Shown piece after piece: positions 39,100-48,304 of a DNA stretch of 64,000 nt (its first letter is position 1; the number at the start of each line of letters is the position of its first letter). The notes under the pieces are model-generated. The model was given only the letters and a program-made list of their open reading frames with translations. It did no database searches and was not told the DNA's origin. The position numbers were made by a program, and so were the translations under genes. The stretch is from Brevipalpus yothersi (Eukaryota > Arthropoda > Arachnida > Trombidiformes > Tenuipalpidae): contig QZCP01000122.1 in NCBI GenBank assembly GCA_003956705.1, positions 5,783 through 69,782 on the forward strand, read 5' to 3'.

Positions 39100-40345
39100 A
39101 TCCACTATAGGGAAATGCGCCTCCTCCTTTGATTTTTGGTCATTTTTGCTCATTTTTCTGGTGAATTTTGAACTTCTCTTTCTGTTTTGCCTTTTTTGAA
39201 AATGCCCCGCTATATTTTTGATGAAAGGATATATATGGTGAAGAATTGGTAGAAACCCAACTCCTTTCCTCCAAAGATGGAGAAATTCCCTCAAGAACAC
39301 AAATCCTCCAGCAAGAAACACTGTTCAGCAGCTTGTTGAAAAATTTGAGAGAGTTGATATCGTGACAGATGATAAAGAGGGGATGAAGACTGAGAAAAAG
39401 ACTGCCAGAGTACCTTAAAACATTAACACAGCAAGAGAAACTTCGGAAAGCCAGCCATCGACATCAATGTCACGGCTCAGCCAGCAATTGCCGATCAGCA
39501 AAACATCAGCTTGGAGAATTGCTAAGAAAGATTTGGAGGTTTTCCCTGACAAACTTCCTTTCGGCCAGCCACTATCCCAAGATGCTATCGCAAAGAAGTT
39601 GGAGTTTGCTTCGAAATCGGATGCAATGATGAGCGATGGCAGCATCTATCCGAAAAACATCAGCTTCGTAGATTGAGCACATTTTTGGTTGAATGTATAC
39701 GTGAATCGCAAAAACTACAGGATTTGGGGCTCCCAAAAGCCATAGCTGGTTGTAGTCAAGCCCCTCCATCCAAAGAAATTAACAGTCTAGGCAGCACTAT
39801 GCACTGATAGCATCATGGGACCTTCCTTCTTTGAGGATACCGTAAACGGGCAACGATATCATGACCTGATCTCGGAGCAGTCCATTCCAGAGGCCTAAAC
39901 TTAAATTGGATTGATGAGTGGTGGTTCTCACAAGATGGGCACCTTCCCATACAACATACAAAAATTTAAAGCTCCTTGATGGTCAGTTTGGTGGCCGTGT
40001 GATCGCTTAAAGCTTCACCGGAACTTTTCATAGGGGCTTGCTTGGCCACCCTACAGTCCAGATCTGAACCTCAAAGATTTTTTTTTCTGGGGCTACACGA
40101 AGGATAAAGTGTTTGAGAATCGACCAACCCACCCTTCCTTGGCTCAAACAAGAGATTACCTGCATCATTGGATCAATCGCGGATGAGATGTATGAGAAGG
40201 TTATGGCCAGTTTTCATGAACACCTGCACTGTTGTATCACCATGGAGAGCAGTTATTTCAGAAACATTCTTCTTTGAATTTTTTTCATAATATTCATTCT
40301 TTAAAAGTTTCAGCTGAAAATATTCACGCATTGCTGAGAAAAATG
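39100..40345 (+). mobile_element. Decayed Tc1/mariner-like transposon
   Basis: A transposase relic reads forward from an ATG at 39202 (MPRYIFDER) to about 40270, with several stops and small frameshifts. Recognisable parts in order: an N-terminal helix-turn-helix region; RLSQQLPISKTSAWRIAKKD, the second helix-turn-helix; a first Asp before an AHFWLN motif and YRIWGS; PLHPKKLTV; FFEDTVNGQRY; a QDG motif near 39930 (second Asp); and WPPYSPDLNLKDFFFWGY (third Asp). This is the DDD/E transposase layout of the Tc1/mariner superfamily. Terminal inverted repeats were not clearly identified; ATGCG occurs near both ends (39117 and, inverted, 40330). Long dead. Confidence 0.85.
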
Positions 40346-40930
40346 GAATCAAAGTTATCTTCAGCTATTGATCGAAAAAAATGATAAACAAGTTTTGTTC
40401 TAAATAGAAATGGGCACAACTTGCCTGTAGGGTACCTGGGTACAGGTAGTTGGATGTTCAGTGAATAGCCGGATACCTGAAGGTAGAGCTTAATACTCGA
40501 AAATATCTGAAATGGAATCCATTTCGGAGCTGATTTCAATTCATCCAGATGCAAACTGAGAAATAGCAGCTTTTCAAGGGTTTCTGGCCTCATTCTAGAG
40601 CGTTTCTGATTCATAATTTTTTCAGCTTTTAAAAAAACGCTCACTCGGAACTGAAGCTGCCCGAATACATAAGTACATGAGAGTAATCTGACAAGTGCTG
40701 GAAGAAAATTTGATACAATGGGCTTACAGAATTGAATACTTCACTTATATAAGCAAGATACTATATGAACTCTCTTATCAACATAGAGAATAGGCGGATA
40801 GCCAATAGTTTAAGCACCTGTAGCTGTTTTGTGGGCGAAATTAATTCCTCCCCAGCTTAGAGCAATTCGTTGAGATTTAGCTCGTTCTCTTATATGACCA
40901 GCCATTTCGCCACCGTAGAACAAGATCGAT

Positions 40931-41673
40931 TTAGGGTTGATTATTTGAAGAATGAGATTGATGAAAATCACTAAAAAGTTCTATTTCTTCAGCAATTTGT
41001 AGTTGGGTAACAGGAGGGTTTACAGGAGAGAGCGGAGGACAATTCCGGAAGAGAAAGTCTGTTCGAAGAGTAACGCAATCATTTGTAGGACCTGAACCCA
41101 TGTGGCTCCAAATTGGCCCAGTTACTAATTGGACTTTTTCAGATACATCAAGTGATCCTGTCAAACGACTACCAGAGCTATTATTGATTGTCCATTTGAC
41201 ACGTGGCTTCTCTTTTCCACCACCACTCTGTTCATCATGAACATCAAGCATGGAGTTATCCTTGCGGATGTCCCTCAAAGAGTAAAATCTATTCTTTGGC
41301 CTTGGTGATGGAGCCTGAGAGCAGATTCGTCCAAACGCTAGGGAAAAAAATTCACAATTAACAATCATCCTTATATTTAGAGAGGTGTCTTTTTGATCAG
41401 TGAGAATTGATAGATTGTGTAACAAGCAGTGATTAAATATCTTCAAAAATGTCGATGGAAATACCAATGTCATTAAAACGATTGATCAGATTGGTCATGA
41501 GAGACTTTTATCAGATTAAACTCTCACTGGTGGTAGATTTGATGATTCGAAAGCGATCAGTGAAAGTCGAGATATTGATGAGGTTTCAACGTAGACACCT
41601 TATAGCAATCCTTGATGAATAGAAAAGAAATGGAAAGCTTACCAATTTGTCCACTATTGATTTTTTCGCGTCT
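40931..41673 (-). CDS. Unidentified coding-like gene fragment, two candidate exons
   Basis: Exon 41337-40931 follows a strong acceptor (T/C run then TAG) and is open for 135 codons, with composition unlike the surrounding repeats (segments QAPSPRPKNRFYSLRDIRKD, WSHMGSGPTNDC, FLFRNCPPLSPVNPPV, QIAEEIELFSDF). Its frame needs an upstream exon leaving one base. A segment 41673-41643 with donor GTAAGC fits and would give RREKINSGQI. The same upstream region is also open in another frame (NLRWNYKNQSGEISIPPSKF), which would instead reach a quick stop in the next exon. A further open stretch lies past the stop, at about 40930-40805. I do not recognise the product, and no start codon is secure. Confidence 0.4.
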
Positions 41674-41949
41674 CTACCAAATTTTGAAGGGGGTATAGAT
41701 ATTTCACCGCTTTGATTTTTATAATTCCAGCGCAAGTTCATGGTGTCTTGACCTGGCTCGAGCTCTTCTGAGCTACCGGGAGTGTCTTTTTTTGAGAGAG
41801 AGAAAGAAGATGAATTCGTGTTTGTGTGTGTGCTGCTGATGATGATAATGATGATGATGATGATGGACAAAGAGAGAGAAAGAGAGATGAATTTGTGTGT
41901 GTGTTGTGATGGTGATGATTCGGTTGAAAGAGAGAGCAAAGGAAGGAAA

Positions 41950-42085
41950 GAGATATGGCTGTCGATGTGGCTGTGGTTGTGGCTGTGGTTGTGGCTGTGG
42001 TTGTGGCTGTGGTTGTGGCTGTGGATGAGGCTGTTGATGAGGCTATGGATGAGGCTATGGATGAGGCTGTGGCTGTGGATGTTAA
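41950..42085. repeat. (GTGGCTGTGGTT)n / GATGAGGCT minisatellite
   Basis: Tandem 6- and 12-base units of GTGGCT/GTGGTT grade into GATGAGGCT and GATGAGGCTATG units. It encodes Val/Ala-rich frames forward and His/Ser/Asn-rich frames in reverse. A related unit recurs at about 45457-45530 inside the orphan gene. Confidence 0.9.
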
Positions 42086-42095
42086 TACGTTTCAA

Positions 42096-42518
42096 TCAAC
42101 GACTTTTTGTAAGTCAAGATCGTCATACAATTATAGATCTAAAGAGATTTTTCGAATAATCGTTATCTTCTTTAGATATCGTAGATTATCATTGCGTGGT
42201 GCTGAAGCACTACAAGTGATATTGTTGAACCCAGGGTGAGTATATATGTGAGATGGATAGGAAAGGATAATGAGAAAAAATGTTATACGTTCATTATTGT
42301 AACAAGTTACTTAATAATGACAATTGTATGACATGTACATTAAGATTATATAGATGAGAACAATTTGGACTGATTTTTAACTTGGCTATTATATGTAATA
42401 TATTGTAATAAAGGAAGAAGATGGCGAGTAGGAGACAGAGAGTTTGATGAGATAAGGTATATGAGGACAGAATCATAAAGAAGGTGATGCATGTAGCAGT
42501 ATCCCCGCATAATTCAAA
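42096..42518. other. Short region without a supported gene
   Basis: AT-rich flank between the minisatellite and the 3' end of the second BTB-ZF gene. Nothing recognised. Confidence 0.5.
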
Positions 42519-43493
42519 TCACAAGATCTTATGTACCGGACTTCTCAGTTTTTTCCTGATGAAAACTGCTGCTTTATGCATATTTTTCGTGAAGCAATTA
42601 TTTGTTAGAGGTGTGTTTACTACCTCAGACGATCCATGTCTGTCTTTCGAATGCTCATAAAGTAGGTGCTCATTCAGAAATATCATTTTGCATATAGAGC
42701 ATTGGGTCCAAAACCCGGTATGAATTTCTTGAATATGACAGAGTAGATTGAATTTATCATTGAATTTTCTCGTACAGAGAATACAATAATATCTATTAAT
42801 TTCTTTAGTTAGTATGTCTTGTGGTGAGTATTCAAAAATAGATGAAAGTTCTGTTAGAGTTAAGTTCGGAAACAATCCTCTTTTGATTCGACATAGTAGA
42901 TCAAGAGCTGAGTTTTTTATCGAATTTAACTCAATTTCTTTCTCAGTTATTACTCCATTTAAGAGAGGATCATTTATTCCTGTATCTAGTGGTTTGATGT
43001 ATTTGAGTTTCCTTACGAATTCAGGAACTGGCATTCGATTCGAAGGGATATTTATTAATTTTATCACCTGGATTTTAGTATCCATAGTCATCGTCATACT
43101 AGGGAAGCAATAGCATGATCTCTCCTTTCTGAATTGGCATGATAATTCATCGCAATGATCATTTCTGCCTACATAGATGATTCTTTCCTCATCTTTATTC
43201 ATAAGGAGACAACCCAATTTCTCAAGAGTCAATGAGATCTCATTGGCCATTACATTGTTCACTTTAATTTTTTTGTGTTCCAAAAGATTCATTATCACTT
43301 TGACTTCTATCTGCTTGATGGGCAAGGTGATATGTATTTCTGATTCATTTAAGATACAGAAATTATCTCTCGAGTGTAGTGAGAACCAATTTAGTCTTGA
43401 GACAGTTGTGTTTTCTAGTGAATGAATCATGTATTGGATTTTGTCATCAGTAGCAGTCCAAGTAGAATCATTCAATAGAAATTCAACACTCAT
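42519..43493 (-). CDS. Divergent BTB-zinc finger protein (paralogue 2), 324 aa
   Basis: Probable nuclear DNA-binding factor. The N-terminal about 95 residues look like a degenerate BTB/POZ domain, best seen in the second half (VIMNLLEHKKIKVNNVMANEISLTLEKLG, split here: VIMNLLEHKKIKV then NNVMANEISLTLEKLG). A linker with KRGLFPNLTLTELSSIF follows, then two C2H2 fingers: C237-C240-H253-H258 and C265-C268-H281-H286. The coding start is the ATG at 43493; a strong acceptor (T run then CAG, 43502) lies just upstream, so a non-coding 5' exon is likely, and frames reaching 43559 cross intron sequence. It is a tandem paralogue of the gene at 43654-44709, same order of parts, low identity. Targets unknown. 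Confidence 0.75.
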   Translation of the reverse strand: MSVEFLLNDSTWTATDDKIQYMIHSLENTTVSRLNWFSLHSRDNFCILNESEIHITLPIKQIEVKVIMNLLEHKKIKVNNVMANEISLTLEKLGCLLMNKDEERIIYVGRNDHCDELSCQFRKERSCYCFPSMTMTMDTKIQVIKLINIPSNRMPVPEFVRKLKYIKPLDTGINDPLLNGVITEKEIELNSIKNSALDLLCRIKRGLFPNLTLTELSSIFEYSPQDILTKEINRYYCILCTRKFNDKFNLLCHIQEIHTGFWTQCSICKMIFLNEHLLYEHSKDRHGSSEVVNTPLTNNCFTKNMHKAAVFIRKKLRSPVHKIL

Positions 43494-43653
43494 CTTTCCC
43501 TGAAAAAAATTTAAATTGTTATATGAATAATCATTTTGATGCATATGGTGTGTGCACAATTAAGAAATGCTTTATATTTCACTTCTCAGAATATATGTTG
43601 GATTTTAACAGATATGATGGGAGAATAATACTGTATATCAAGAACTTAGGGAT

Positions 43654-44709
43654 TTAGAGTAGTGTGATTTTTTCATCATAACGGTTGAGTGAGTCAAGCT
43701 GACTATCACAGAGGCTCGCTAGGCTGGCTTCTCTTCCTCGGCCCGAATATTCAAATCTCATGACTTGATATACTAACGTCAGATTTTTTTTCTTGCCATG
43801 TTTGTGGGCTCTGTGTCGTCTCATGAGATATTCATCTGGTTTGATGACATTACAGTCTGAACATTTGATTGCACAACGAGTGTGACTTCTTTGAATATGG
43901 TATAAGAGAAGTTTTCTTGAGGGTAAGATAGATGGACATAGAATACAAAGATGCTTCGAGTTTGGGCTATTTTCATAGCTCAAATGGTTATCGAACACTT
44001 GTGACAAGTTGTGAATGTTGATAACTGGAAATTTGCCTCTTTTTAGAAGTGAAGAGACCCATATCTTGTCATCTTTCGACAAGACAATCCTTTCTAGAGA
44101 AAATCTCTCCGGGAGTTCACAACTGTTAGATTCCAACTCAAAAATTTGACCATTCAGATTCCTATCTTGGATTGATGTGATCCTTGGTTGAACAAATTTG
44201 TGACCAATGACTGAGGGAAGATATTCTCTTTTGTATATATAATCAAAAGTTATGCTCGAACAATGACACTTATGCATAAATACTGAGGCATCCCTTTGGG
44301 GCTTCATACATATAATACAGTCATCATCTTTTTTTATTTGTAATGAATGACGAACTTTGTTCACTGAGAATACCGTTAAGATACCTTTCTTTTTTTCCAT
44401 ATGTCCACCGATGGTACTTAGGACAGACATTAATGATTTTAAGAGTGATGAGTCGACAATTATTTGGCCGTTACATAGTAATTCATAAACCTTTCTGATG
44501 AGATCACATTCAATCGAGCACACTAAAATATGAATATTTGGGCATGAATTGACAGAATCCAATTGTCTGAACTGATGATTAAAGATCTTGAGTGGTTCAC
44601 TGTTGAATTCACATGATCCATCCAGACAATGAAATTTAACTTTAGAGTATGAGCTATCAAAGGATTTATGGCAATTCATTAATCTAATGATTACACTTTT
44701 TTTTGCCAT
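43654..44709 (-). CDS. Divergent BTB-zinc finger protein (paralogue 1), 351 aa
   Basis: Single exon. Residues about 20-102 fit a divergent BTB/POZ fold (FHCLDGSCEFNS, then CPNIHILVCSIECDLIRKVY and LLCNGQIIV). An internal Cys cluster, CIIC...HKCHC (131-150), could be a zinc site and is absent from the paralogue. The shared linker reads LLKRGKFPVINIHNLSQVF. Two C2H2 fingers close the protein: C255-C258-H271-H276 and C283-C286-H299-H304, followed by a basic RRHRAHKHGKKK patch. BTB-ZF proteins usually dimerise and regulate transcription; that is inferred from architecture only. It lies head-to-head with the orphan gene starting at 44981, 271 bp away. Confidence 0.78.
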   Translation of the reverse strand: MAKKSVIIRLMNCHKSFDSSYSKVKFHCLDGSCEFNSEPLKIFNHQFRQLDSVNSCPNIHILVCSIECDLIRKVYELLCNGQIIVDSSLLKSLMSVLSTIGGHMEKKKGILTVFSVNKVRHSLQIKKDDDCIICMKPQRDASVFMHKCHCSSITFDYIYKREYLPSVIGHKFVQPRITSIQDRNLNGQIFELESNSCELPERFSLERIVLSKDDKIWVSSLLKRGKFPVINIHNLSQVFDNHLSYENSPNSKHLCILCPSILPSRKLLLYHIQRSHTRCAIKCSDCNVIKPDEYLMRRHRAHKHGKKKNLTLVYQVMRFEYSGRGREASLASLCDSQLDSLNRYDEKITLL

Positions 44710-44980
44710 GATTCCTTGTCAACATAAGAAATGTGAATGATTGAGAATCATATTATAGTGTTTACACTTTTACCTGTAGATGGCGCTCAATGAGTCATAC
44801 CAGTGAAATAAAATAACAATCTTCCATCGCGCCCACCGTTGCACCTACAAAGAAAATTTTTTTCACTTTGTAGCCATTTTTGTTTCGATCATTCAATTCC
44901 AAACTTGTTACTTATTATATATACATATTGTGTTTGGTGAAGCTAGAGGAGTTCCAAAATTTCATTGTTAATTTTTGACA
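44710..44980. promoter_or_regulatory. Putative divergent promoter between a BTB-ZF gene and an orphan gene
   Basis: A 271-bp gap separates the ATG of the minus-strand BTB-ZF gene (44709) and the plus-strand orphan gene (44981). With so little space, both promoters must lie here unless upstream non-coding exons exist. No clear TATA box with correct spacing was found. Confidence 0.35.
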
Positions 44981-45590
44981 ATGTATCAGATTGCTCGACG
45001 CCCCGACCCATACTATTATTGCCCTCATGCCTTTTTTGATTGGAATGGTGTGTTTTATTTAAACATCTGAAGTGAAGTCATTTCTCTTAATTTTCTTTAT
45101 CTTTTTTTTTTCTTTCTGCTCAACAGGGATGGAGGCGATGACTGATCGAGTTTATATCAATATTATAAATCGTGTGCGTCCGTTGTTCACTGGAGAGTAT
45201 CAGCGAATCTGGTCGCGTTGCAGGACTCATGTCAGAAATCTGGTGACAAATGAGAAATATCCATGGAGAGAGCTCGAGGTCGGTTTCAACACATCTCAGG
45301 CAAAATTGGCTAGCCACTATTTCGTTGTTGGTACCCCCGAAATGGTCTACATAGTTGATGCCCACGTTATGGCACATCACTACCACAAGAAGAGACATGG
45401 TAGAGTAATCTGCAAGTTTTGTGCAACCGCAATTGATCCTGATCCATTCGAGATTGAGGCTATGGATGAGGCTGTGGCTGTGGATGTGTATGTGGATGTG
45501 TATGTGGTTGTGGATGTGTGGTGTGTGTATCGTCTGGGCTGTGGCCCATCAACAACGAAAAACCCAAAATACTCAAAAAATACTCAATGA
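44981..45590 (+). CDS. Orphan two-exon protein with repeat-derived tail, 176 aa
   Basis: Exons 44981-45047 and 45127-45590 join at a phase 1 GT-AG intron of 79 nt with a long T/C run and CAACAG acceptor; total 531 nt, 177 codons. The product starts MYQIARRPDPYYYCPHAF and has a basic, aromatic-rich core (segments RVYINIINRVRPLF, KYPWRELEVGF, VDAHVMAHHYHKKRHGR) with a CKFC motif. No signal peptide or known domain was recognised. From about residue 133 the frame enters a simple repeat (EAMDEAVAVDVYVDV), so the C-terminus may be non-conserved or the true last exon may end earlier. Coding status rests on frame continuity across a good intron. Confidence 0.5.
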
Positions 45591-45648
45591 GTATACTCGA
45601 TACTCAAAAATACTCGATACTCGAGTATCGAGTACATGAAGAATACTC

Positions 45649-45825
45649 GAGAGAGTTGGCCTAATATGTAAGGTGCTTGCATCTCATCTCTCAGGTGCCG
45701 GGTTCGCGTCCCCGTCTCTCTTAGCCCAATTCCCATCTCATCTACCTAATTGTATGGCTGTGTGGTCTTATAGGACCAAAAAGCCCCCATCTATTGTATG
45801 CAAAAAACGAATAAATAAATAAATC
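45649..45825 (+). mobile_element. tRNA-derived SINE
   Basis: A tRNA-like head at 45649-45722 has GAGAGAG and a complementary TCTCTCT as an acceptor-stem-like pair, a pol III A box (TGGCCTAATATGTAAGG, 45657-45673) and a B box (GGTTCGCGTCC, 45701-45711) at normal spacing. The B box sits in a recognisable T-arm. About 80 bases of unrelated body follow, then an AATAAATAAATAAAT tail near 45810-45824. A functional tRNA is unlikely: the anticodon arm is poorly formed and the tail is typical of a retroposon. Target-site duplications are obscured by flanking TACTCGAGTA-type repeats. Confidence 0.75.
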
Positions 45826-46945
45826 GAGTATATGAGTATACGAGCATACCTTGCCCATCACTAAATTTTGCGCAAGCATTCACACTTTATTTTTAAGTTT
45901 ATACTGTACCCTATTCTTCTTCTCATTCTTCTCTACTGCAAATTCTCCCGAACAGTTTCTCCGCTCATCTTTTCTCATGAGAGACCCTGGGCTACCTTCG
46001 TCCTCTTTCTACCCCAACCTAGCACAGCCCCAGCATATTCACCTCAAAGACCCCCGAAAGATAATCGTGGTTGCACTTTATCATACTATTCTTAACGGTT
46101 TTTTGCTTCTGAATGTGTTGAGCTGCCTTCCTCCTCTTACAATTGTATCAAATAGACGATAAATTTTACCTCACAATCACAGTCGAAATAAGTGTAATGT
46201 TGAAAAAAGATCTACAAGAAAGAAGGAGGAAAAGAGAGCAGGGGAAGTGTGAAACTGATTCTCTCTTTCTCTTTTTATCCCTTTCAAGAACGTCCCATTC
46301 GGGTTCTTACTCGAAGTCTTCGAGTACTCTCGAGGAAGAGAAGTATACCTGAAGTCGATTACTATTAAAATCTAATAAAAAGTTTCTCTAAAAGGTTTTG
46401 TATAGGAGTGAAATCGGACATTCAACGGATAAAAACTAGATTATTGTCTTTTTGCTCATTAGCCCAGAGGAAGAGATGGAGATTCGTTTAGCAATCACAT
46501 ATCGCTGGCCATCGAATGACGGACTGGGAAAGTAGAAATTGCAATCTATCTCTTTTTCTTCCAATTTCGAGCTGATTTTCGGGAAGGTCAGAACTTAGGC
46601 AAACGAAATATTCCTCCAAAAATCGTCAATAGACGGAATATTCTCCCGAATCAACGCCCATTAATTTAAGAACTTTTGTAACTTAGAGCTCGAGTGGTGC
46701 TATCGAGGATCAAAAAACATGAGCTTCTGATGTTTCTCTCCTCAGCGATCTTGTGGTAGGAGTACAAAAACGAGAGAGAGGGAATAACTCTCAAGCAAGT
46801 GAAGCAATTGAGGAAGGATCGAGTTCTTCGGGATAGATGTCTTCAAGAGGAGTTTATTGGTCCTGATAAAATCTTTCTTGATAGCCAACCAACGAGAGGA
46901 TATGAAATAGAACACCAATAAGCAGCACACAGTCTCTCGATAAGC
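45826..46945. other. Gene-free intergenic region
   Basis: Starts with CGAGTATATGAGTATACGAG-type repeat sequence after the SINE. The rest is AT-rich with no gene recognised. Confidence 0.5.
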
Positions 46946-47856
46946 TTATGCCAGAGAATAGAGACCATCATTCAGAACGAGCTTTCCTTCACGAATTTGA
47001 GCAGCTAAAAAATTTTTCAGCTGCTGAATGTTGAGAGAAATTTCCTTAGAAGCTTGAAAAGCGAACATGTTCAACATGGTGCGAATACGCTCCAAAGGCA
47101 AAGGATTGAGGTTCCGGAGAATATTTTCAATATATGACCAATACATTCGCATGTGACGTTCTCGTGGATCTTGATTTTGTGTTGGTGTCCCCACTGATTC
47201 GTTGAGATCTTCATCATAATCACTTTCATCATCGTTATCACTTGCATTCATCAGTGAATCGTTTCCTAAAGAATTTCGCTGAATCTTACCGAGATCATTT
47301 AATATGAATCGCTCACCAGACTCTCTGATAATACCTTTGCTAGTCCAAAAGCCAATTTTTCGCTTTAGTAATGGAGTTGAAATGCATAAAGTTTGTGCGA
47401 GATCGGCAAGAGTCCAGACAGTTTTCTCCTGGAATTGCCAAATAATGCTGGCATGAATAGGGGAGACACAAAATGTTTGATTCAACTCAGGTGAGCCATA
47501 GTTAAGATCGATTTCCACTAGACCGATGTGAAAGAGCTAATTAAGAGTTCGACTACCTTTGATTGTTTCAAAGGCTTGCGTATACGTTGTAATCGCTTCT
47601 TTGGCCGGTGGAGGAAGATGAAGATTGTTTCCCTCTTCAGTTGTACTGAGTCCAAGTTTTTCATGCCAAAATTGGGCAGATAATAGGAGACATTTCGTTG
47701 GAAACTTTTTCCAACGAAATGCTCCGATTTCTTCAGCATTGATACGATTATCTATTCGCTTGGACACGGAAATATCTTGTATCATCACTTCACATGAATG
47801 CAAATCTGATTCATCAAATCGAAGTGTCAACAGTTCTAGATTACTTCGTTCATGCT
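46946..47856 (-). pseudogene. C-terminal fragment of APC2 (ANAPC2) with an in-frame TAG
   Basis: APC2 is the cullin-like scaffold of the anaphase-promoting complex. This stretch matches its C-terminal third: RFDESDLHSCEVMIQD, LLLSAQFWHEKL, the cullin segment RTLN-stop-LFHIGLVEIDL, VSPIHASIIWQFQEKTVWTL, an acidic loop, and the terminal winged-helix (WHB) domain ending GLYSLA. A TAG at 47539-47537 occupies the position of the Trp conserved in cullins, a single G-to-A change from TGG. No intron consensus of workable length removes it. An acceptor-like TAG precedes 47856, but the remaining two thirds of APC2 are absent from the window; EXT2 lies immediately upstream. Best read as a partial duplicate now decaying, though a sequencing error or polymorphic stop is possible. 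Confidence 0.8.
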
Positions 47857-48304
47857 CTACATTTGAAAAGTGAGCGAAAGTTTTTCATTATCTAGAGATT
47901 TTATTCCTTCCCTATCAAACTGTGTCTTTCATTGTTAGATAAATTAGTGAGGATCAATTTTCACTAAGGATCCCATAAAAAGTTTCATTGGAGCTACTGG
48001 GTTGATAGTTCATTCATTTTCTGAGCAAGGCTGATGTGTTCAACGGAGTTCACTATCAATAATTATTCAATCAATGTCAGATTGATTCCTGAAATGATAC
48101 ATGGAAACATTACCATCTTTTGATATTCTGTGAGTAATATCGGCAGTGTAGAAAAATTTAGAAAAAAGTGACTAGATTTATAATATTAGAAAGGGCTTGA
48201 AGAAGGAGAGTTTTATAAAATCGTTGGATATTTCCAAGAGAGAATGAGATCATTGATGGATTAAAACAATTGGCACAAATTATTAGCCTAAGAGAAAGTG
48301 AATG

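Noticed and set aside
41586..42095. His/Asn/Ser and poly-Ile protein reading from the minisatellite at 41950-42085
   Set aside because: Most of it is simple-repeat translation; only the end near 41643-41780 might be exonic.
45649..45722. A functional tRNA gene
   Set aside because: A and B boxes are good but the D and anticodon arms fold poorly and a retroposon-type tail follows; annotated as a SINE.
47537..47556. A 20-nt GT-AG intron that would remove the APC2 stop
   Set aside because: Too short to splice, and it would delete conserved residues (RTLN) of the cullin motif.
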